Assembly: GCA_020002185.1 (NCBI GenBank)
Contig: CM034537.1
Span: 7,095,590-7,159,589, forward strand
Length of the DNA stretch: 64,000 bases
Direction of reading: 5' to 3'
Origin: Paraescarpia echinospica
Lineage: Eukaryota > Annelida > Polychaeta > Sabellida > Siboglinidae
Part shown: positions 57,143 to 64,000 of the stretch, piece by piece
Layout of the letters: each line of letters opens with the position of its first letter
How positions within the stretch are numbered: position 1 is the first letter of the stretch
Made by a program: the position numbers and the translations under genes
Notes under the pieces: generated by a model
The model's database searches: none
What the model saw: the letters and a program-made list of their open reading frames with translations, nothing else
Told to the model about the DNA's origin: nothing

Positions 57143-59379
57143 CTGCAGCACAAGAAAACACCACCTTAAATAAACACTTGGGTCTTTTTCTCCACCAAAA
57201 ACACACTGAATGATACAAAACATTTAGTAAACTACCACATGGCAACAGGTTCAGCAACCAATTCAAATCTACACACTGTCTCCTACCCTTTAATCACCGT
57301 TGTACAGAGTTACACGTATTTTACTCTTCCTACCTCTGCAACTTCTCTCAGTTGCAGAAAGTATATAAAGCAGTAATGTTCGGTGGTATCAGCTGCACAT
57401 ATACTGTTTTGCTTTTATATTGATATTTATTCCACCAGGCAAGTGAATACAAGCTGGTACCAGTACAATTTTAATTGGTAAATCAAGAAAGTTTTCTACT
57501 CCATCTAAGACATTCAATGACAGTGCACACAAGTAATTAAACTACAAGTACAACCAACCCACCTAGACATGACATTAGCTGACCAAGACTGCTTCCATTG
57601 TCTGACTTTCCACATCCCCAGCTTTCTGGTAACTTTTCAAATACCATACCAATTTCAAAAAAATGCTTCCACTATCATATTTCATTGTATGTAATTCACC
57701 TATTTCTTTGTGTTCATTTTGTTTTTGGGTTTGATCTAGTTAATTAATGTGTAATTGTACAATGTAAATTACTGTGTTATGAATAAAAGTTAATTAACTG
57801 TCCAAAATCTAAAAATTGCTGCACTTACTACTGTTTTTTTTTTTAAGGTTGGGCACGATAAAGAGGGGCATGTGGATAAAGTTGGTACAATTAATTCATT
57901 AGGCGGCGCTAGTGTTGTTCCAATTAATCTATTTATTCTACAATTGATCGGTTCATGCCATCAATCAGTGATAATGATATATGTGATATGATATGTGATA
58001 AACCTTTGTTATTGTCTTTCTCTTACATACTCTATGTGATGATTGTTTCGTTGATGTGTTTTGTGTGTTGTGTTTAAAATAATTAATTTAGTTGTCATAT
58101 GTAGCAATTTAATATGGTGCACGTGACGCTATATTGTTGTAGCATAGTGTTTGGCATAATTTTAGAATCTTCTCAAACTATGGGTCACTATATTGTCTAT
58201 CACTAAATCTGGAATAGTATTAAGGTGCTGGATCGGCTATTATATGCTTCTTTTGAATTAATCATTTCTAATATAAGTTTTGAAGATAAGCTAACCATTT
58301 TTCTCAGAGTTTGCCTCAGATGCTAAACAATACTCCAGACTAAAAAGAATTGATTTTCTATGTTGTTTAGAGATATTTAAATGTGATTAAAGACAATAAA
58401 AAAATGTGTCAAAAATCACCTTAAAATGGCATTTTATTTCATTTTGAGAAACTCCCAAAAAGAAAAATTTGTATGGTTGTCAATACAAACATGTTATTGA
58501 CATTCATACAGGTTTTTTTTAAACAAATGCATATTAAGTTTGATACAGCTTCATAAACATTTTGCTACAATGTTGAAAGACAGCAAAAATCCGTACTGCA
58601 TTTTTGGCACGACCCCTTCATCAAACATAAAACCATCCAGTGCAATTTTGGGTAAACACAAGTCGAGTTCATATGCCAAGTTATGGCTTTGTAAGTATTG
58701 TAGTTTTTATAAAAAATTACATTAAGTCATACTTCCTGGTTGTTACCAATAATACAAGTGTCACCAGATGCTTGTTTTTTGCTTAGAAATGTGACTTTTT
58801 TACTGGCATGTGGCTTATTTCAACACAATTTGACAAGACACTTCTATTACCGAGATTTCCCCCCAAGGTTTTCCCGCCAAGTTGTCTTATGATATTGTGT
58901 TACGAAGGGCCATGTGTTGAACTTGTTGTGGTAGACAAGATTGATTGACACCTGCACGTGTCATTGCAAATGGCAGCTGAGGTCGGGCATTATCGGAGAA
59001 TAAACAAAACTACCACCAGTATTTGGTGATTTGACAGCGTGATGCATTTAGGTAATTATAATACAACAGCATAGTGGCATGAGAATAACCAGACTATTAT
59101 GATCTGCATTCATGGTGAATGAATTTATGTTTGAACTGGGCTGATGCACACGTGATCGTCACTATGGAAACATCGTCAGTTTCCAAGAATCTGAAAACGG
59201 ACTTTCCACAGACACACTAAAAATACTAGTTTTTAAAGGACTGATCGGTGACTTATGGTGATAGTGCCTTGGTTTTTTTAATACACTGTAGTACACATGT
59301 TCATACTGACACCTACTAATGTTCTATGAAGAAAAAAATAAAGAAATCAACTGACATGATACCCGGTGCAGCTACCTTA
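57143..59379. other. DDOST upstream intron, no further exon recognised
   Basis: AT-rich sequence with a poly-T/A tract at ~57834-57846. I looked on the minus strand for the preceding DDOST exon and did not find it. A short plus frame at 58540-58725 has no recognisable family. Confidence 0.4.
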
Positions 59380-60235
59380 ATGACATTTGGTAAATTATAT
59401 TTATTATAACTCTTTTTTTTGCAACTTCATGTTTAATTCTGAATGTATGTAGTTCAGTTGCTCTCCGAGTATATTAGTTATGTATGCCAGCATTTGGGGT
59501 TATCTGCCAATTTAGTAGGTAGACATGTAAATTTTGATGTCTACATTTGTAATAAAATTTTATTTCTTGTAATTTTAGTAAGTCATCTACTTTTAATATG
59601 TTGAGTTGTTTAAAAAGCGATTCTGTATGTGAATTTGCTTAATGTTATAATTCGCACTGCTTTCTTTTGGATTTTCACTAATCTGTTTCCTTGATATCCC
59701 CATATCGTGATACAATAATTGATATAAGTCGATAATAGCAATGCATTATACAATATAATTTTTATTTCTATAGGTAGTACATGTTTTAATTTATTTAATA
59801 TTCTTAAACTTCTAGAGCACTTATTTGATACTTTTTTGGTGTTTTTTTTTCCAATTTAAGTTAGTGTCTAGAGTTAAACTTAAGTTAAATTCTTTCACTC
59901 TCTGAATATGTATGTTATCTATTTTGAGTAATAATCTCGGTGTAGGTTTGTTTGGCATTTGGAAGGTCATATATTTAGATTTAGTTTTAGTAACAACATG
60001 TTAATATTAAGCCACTCAAGTATTCTGAGAAGTTCATCACTTATTACAGATTCTGTACTTTTGTTTTGTACTGTATCACTGAACATTTTAATGGTGCTAA
60101 ATAAAATAGTATCATCAGCATATATTATAAACTTAAACATTTGGCTGGCTTGTGGGAAGTCATTTATATATATATACATTAAGTAATAGTGGTCCAATGA
60201 TCGACCTTTGTGGTACACCAACTTTTATTAATAAA
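59380..60235 (-). mobile_element. LINE reverse transcriptase and C-terminal fragment
   Basis: Minus strand. 60221-59967 carries YIYINDFPQASQMFKFIIYA then DDTILFSTI (YADD catalytic box) and LEWLNINMLLLKLNLN. Further 3', out-of-frame, are segments NYCITIWGYQGNRL and KLADNPKCWHT; the latter region is the same family as plus-strand 20140-20290. 5' truncated and degraded. Confidence 0.75.
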
Positions 60236-60289
60236 GTTTTATATGTAATAATTATTATCAAATTCAGTGCACTGTTTACGGTTACTTAA

Positions 60290-61019
60290 AGGAAATAAAA
60301 ACCAGACATTAGCTAAAATCTGTTTTCCATGTGTACACAAAGTTTAACAATTAACATTGTATGTAACATTTGAAAACATTAAAAAATACGTTTGTAGCAT
60401 AAATTCGATTTTAAACCTGTCTGTGTATTCCCGCGGAAAATTTAAATTTCATGAGCTAGGCGATTACATGGTATCGTGACGTCACATGTGACATACACTC
60501 GCATCAGGCCGACCCTTTCCATGCATTCAGAGCATGTTTACAAGGATAGTTTTTGGGGCAAATGGGCGATAATTATTCTGAAAACGAGCCGAAGCTCGGC
60601 GAAAGCCGAAACCTGGTCGATTTGTAGGCCCATTCGCATTCATTGTTTTGAATAACATTGGATTCATATGGAACTGTAAGATAACTGTTTATTCTTCTGT
60701 GATGACTAGTGTTTATATTACATCGGAATTTCACACAATAACTCATTCTGACGTTCATTTCGACCCAAAAGCTATCCTTGTAAATATGCTCTGAATGCAT
60801 GGAAAGGGTCGGCCTGATGCGAGTATGTCATATATGAAGTCACATCTCGGCATCCTGAATAATGCTCCAAAAATATGCATATTCGAAAATGTCCAGGTGC
60901 ACAGCATAACATTTTGAATTTCTAATTCATTTTTTTTATTTTGTTGGCTTGGTGGACATGGAAATAGATAGCAGGATGTAATATAATATGAATTCAAGCA
61001 ATAAGTGTTTTTATTCCCT
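60290..61019. mobile_element. TTAA-flanked non-autonomous DNA transposon (730 bp)
   Basis: TTAA at 60286-60289 then AGGAAATAAAAAC; right end GTTTTTATTCCCT then TTAA at 61020-61023. The termini are inverted repeats (one mismatch) with the TTAA duplication of piggyBac/Kolobok-type elements. An internal inverted repeat (CGCATCAGGCCGACCCTTTC and its complement, ~60500-60560 versus ~60770-60830) makes a large hairpin. No coding capacity. Confidence 0.7.
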
Positions 61020-61023
61020 TTAA

Positions 61024-61821
61024 ATAGCTATTGAATAAAAGAAGTCTTGCCTTCTAGGCCACAGTATCTTAACCCTAGAAGTGGCCATTGAAAATCCTCT
61101 GTAGCATAGTGTTCCCATAAAAATCATAACCTTGCTAATATTTGTCATAAAAATATGAATGAGGTACCATTTTATTGCTAAAGGAATGCTTTATTATAAT
61201 AACTATATCACATACTAAAATCATGGGAATATTACTATCTGAACTTCATCCAAAAAAATATTTAAAAAAAACATTTCATCATGCTGCCATATAATTACCG
61301 AGTGGCTGTACGCCCTACATCCTGTGAAACAAATGTAGCCATATATGTTAGCTGCTAAATAACAAAAAAATTAAACAAATCTGTTGGGAACTTATATTTT
61401 TATGATTTTTTCCAACATAAAAATAGGCCGATTCAAGCAGGCCGATCACTACCACGCTCGTTACGGTAACGAGTTGTTTAATTTTCATATAAAAAAACAC
61501 CCCAATGTCGTTCTAACTATCTGAACTAGTATAACCTTATTTATGAATACTGTCAGGCATTCCATTAAAATATTGCGTTTTCTTATAATCAGACAAAACG
61601 TTAACATGGTCGCCAATAGGAAAACTAAGTGTGCTGACTCCATAAGATGCTGAACACCGCTCCGCCATTTTGTTTTTGACTTTCATTTTGGAGGGCTGAA
61701 GCAGCGTAGAACACAGCAACTATGTGCTAATAAGAATCATCCTTATTTGACCACCCACCAATATTACTGTTTGCAGAAGGGGTGAATTAGCATTTGCCAA
61801 TGTCCAGAGTTCAGCATCCGC
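61024..61821. other. No gene recognised
   Basis: AT-rich. A minus frame at 61719-61537 (MAERCSASYGVSTLSFPIGD segment) has no known family. No repeat structure seen. Confidence 0.35.
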
Positions 61822-62408
61822 TTTGTTCTTAGCCACGATGCAAGGTGGTACCATACTAGATACTGGTGCAGGTCGTCTGACTTGACTTTGTTCTTAGCCA
61901 CGATGCAAGGTGGTACCATACTAGATACTGGTGCAGGTCGTCTGACTTGACTTTGTTCTTAGCCACGATGCAAGGTGGTACCATACTAGATACTGGTGCA
62001 GGTCGTCTGACTTGACTTTGTTCTTAGCCACGATGCAAGGTGGTACCATACTAGATACTGGTGCAGGTCGTCTGACTTGACTTTGTTCTTAGCCACGATG
62101 CAAGGTGGTACCATACTAGATACTGGTGCAGGTCGTCTGACTTGACTTTGTTCTTAGCCACGATGCAAGGTGGTACCATACTAGATACTGGTGCAGGTCG
62201 TCTGACTTGACTTTGTTCTTAGCCACGATGCAAGGTGGTACCATACTAGATACTGGTGCAGGTCGTCTGACTTGACTTTGTTCTTAGCCACAATGCAAGG
62301 TGGTACCATACTAGATACTGGTGCAGGTCGTCTGACTTGACTTTGTTCTTAGCCACGATGCAAGGTGGTACCATACTAGATACTGGTGCAGGTCGTCTGA
62401 CTTGACTT
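61822..62408. repeat. 65-bp satellite, 9 nearly identical copies
   Basis: AGCCACGATGCAAGGTGGTA recurs at 61831, 61896, 61961, 62026, 62091, 62156, 62221, 62286 and 62351, every 65 bp. I see only one substitution (ACAATG for ACGATG in the eighth unit), so the array is recently amplified or homogenised. Confidence 0.98.
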
Positions 62409-62801
62409 AATATAACCCTCGATAAGGCAACACCAATTTGATTATTCGGATTATGGACCCGCCGACGTTGTTTTTGACAAAACGGAAATAAAATTGCAAT
62501 TTTTAACTTTTATTTCTGATCAAAATGCCGAACCAATGATTTTGTATCGATTCATCCAGCATTTACAGTTACGGACACCAAACGGGAAGATTTAAAATGG
62601 AAATTCCGCGATCTTGGAAAACGTATCGTATGAAATTCCGTGTAATCGATATTTCGAAACTGGGTTTGTTTTTGAATGGAAACTCCATAAACGTTGAAAG
62701 AGTAGAATCACCAACACTGTATACGATGCTGACTTTATTAGCGATATTTTGAAACAAACATGATTACGCTGAAACGGTATTCGTTTATTTTGGTGGATTT
62801 A

Positions 62802-63240
62802 TTAAAGGGAATAAAAACATCTATTGCTCGAATTCATGTTATATTACATCCTGCTATCTATTTCCATGTCCACTAAGCCAAAAAATTCAATGAATTAGAA
62901 ATTCCACATTTTATGGTGTGCATCCGGACATTTTCGAATATGCATATTTTTGGCGCGCTTTTCGGGATGCCGAGATGTGACGCCACTTATGACTCATACT
63001 CGCATCAGGCCGACCCTTTCCATGCATTCAGAGCATGTTTACAAGTATAGCTTTTGGGTCGAAACGAGCGTCAGAACGAGTTATTGTGCAATATTCCGAC
63101 GTAATACAAACACTAGTCATCATAGAGGAACAAGCAGTTATCTTACGGTTCCACACGAATCGAATTTTATTCAAAACAACGAATGCGAATGGGCCTACAA
63201 GTCGACTAGGTTTCGTCGGCTCGTTTTCAGAATAATTATA
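62802..63240. mobile_element. Partial inverted copy of the 60290-61019 element
   Basis: TTAA (62802-62805) then AGGGAATAAAAAC, followed by ~430 bp matching the reverse complement of ~60580-61019 at roughly 85-90% by eye (shared GCATCAGGCCGACCCTTTCC, GGATGCCGAGATGTGAC). The other terminus was not found, so this copy is truncated or diverged at its right end. Confidence 0.75.
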
Positions 63241-63413
63241 TCGAATGCAACCAATGGGAGATAATCTACACCAATAAACATACATAGCAAACATATATTG
63301 TATCCAGCTACATAAAGTAACTTGTATAATCCCATAATATCACTAGAATATCGATATATGACGGAGTTGTACAATTTATCATAACAACTTAAATCAGTCA
63401 GAGAGTTTCCGTT

Positions 63414-64000
63414 GGTCCCGCTAGCTCAGTGGGCAGGCGCGTTGGTTACTTGTCGTTTATTTTACAATCGGGCGACGCCGGCTCAATCCTGACAGCATGC
63501 AAACCTTTGATTTTCTATACACTTTTTTTTTATGTTTTCACGAAGTAATATAAACAAAATCATTTTATACTATAATGCACTGTTTGTAAATAATTTTTAT
63601 TTTTGTAGTAACTATTTATTCGCCACAAAAATGAAAATATGGTCATTATATAACGATGTTTCTAAATTTTATTTATCCAAACAAATATAATGGATATATA
63701 ATTTATTAATTCTAAATATATTGTACGGTAATTTATTGTAATTATATATGTGAAAACAGATTGAGATCTGTCTGGATAAATACAATTTAGAAACATCGTT
63801 ATATATAATGACCATATTAAAATTTTTGTGGCGAATAAATAATTACTACAAAAATTAAAAAAATATATTTACAAACAGTGCATTATAGTATAAAATGATT
63901 TTTTTTATATTACTTCGTGAAAACATTAAAAAAAAGTGTAAAGAAAATCAAAGGTTTGCATGCTGTCAGGATTGAACCGGCGTCGCCTGATTGTAAAATA
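63414..64000. repeat. Long palindrome with tRNA-like heads (runs off the window)
   Basis: 63458-63687 and 63763-64000 are inverted copies (about 90% identical by eye) around a ~75-bp centre. The left outer part has a Pol III A-box-like TAGCTCAGTGGG (63422-63433) and B-box-like GGCTCAATCC (63480-63489); the right arm has GGTTCAATCC on the minus strand (63970-63979). The tRNA-like part does not fold as a proper tRNA (no paired T arm), so no tRNA gene is called. Looks like a foldback element or two SINE-like copies head to head. Confidence 0.75.

Noticed and set aside
63414..63500. A functional tRNA gene
   Set aside because: A and B boxes are present, but the T-arm does not pair and no proper acceptor or anticodon stem could be drawn.

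Overview
This is animal nuclear DNA, AT-rich and intron-rich. It holds two host genes buried in transposable elements and tandem repeats. Intron-split homologues of bilaterian genes (CCDC150 and DDOST), Rex1/L2/RTE-type LINEs, a tRNA-derived SINE, hAT and TTAA-class DNA transposons and Ty3/Gypsy elements suggest an invertebrate with a highly heterozygous genome, plausibly marine (mollusc, hemichordate, lancelet or similar). The sequence alone does not fix the species.

Layout. 1-974: 3' part of a hAT transposon. 975-1960: decayed L2/CR1-like LINE. 2497-8771 (minus): five 5' coding exons of a CCDC150-like coiled-coil gene; its introns hold a 25-bp and a 31-bp minisatellite and a small templated insertion. 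9.4-21.4 kb: a graveyard of hAT, TTF-type hAT, RTE-like LINE, Rex1-like LINE, tRNA-SINE and further LINE fragments. 21892-28508: a candidate TTAA-flanked DNA transposon split by an internally deleted Ty3/Gypsy element (25102-28375) that keeps both LTRs. 29.7-35.4 kb: palindromic MITE-like units and two nested large elements with inverted ends but no transposase. 36.3-36.6 kb: LINE fragment.

The most notable region is 38057-49932. A Ty3/Gypsy retrotransposon (38934-49051) carries gag, an intact pol of about 1480 aa and, where an envelope gene would sit, a third ORF joining two C2H2-like zinc fingers to a TatD-family metal-dependent nuclease with all expected metal ligands. The element is flanked by two nearly identical 0.88-kb copies of host DNA containing the last exon of DDOST (oligosaccharyltransferase 48-kDa subunit). 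The left copy looks like the unoccupied insertion site and the right copy like the occupied one, and the 5' LTR is absent. This fits either a merge of two haplotypes in the assembly or a real rearrangement.

49613-57142 (minus): the last two DDOST exons, separated by an intron of about 7.3 kb filled by a 44-bp minisatellite with higher-order periodicity, itself interrupted by a 1.3-kb hAT-like element. 57.1-64 kb: AT-rich DNA with a LINE fragment, a TTAA-flanked non-autonomous transposon and a partial inverted copy of it, a very homogeneous 65-bp satellite (9 units), and a long palindrome with tRNA-like heads that runs off the right edge.

No tRNA or rRNA gene, CRISPR array or prokaryotic feature was seen. 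The two host genes are unrelated in function. The rest is mostly repeat-derived.
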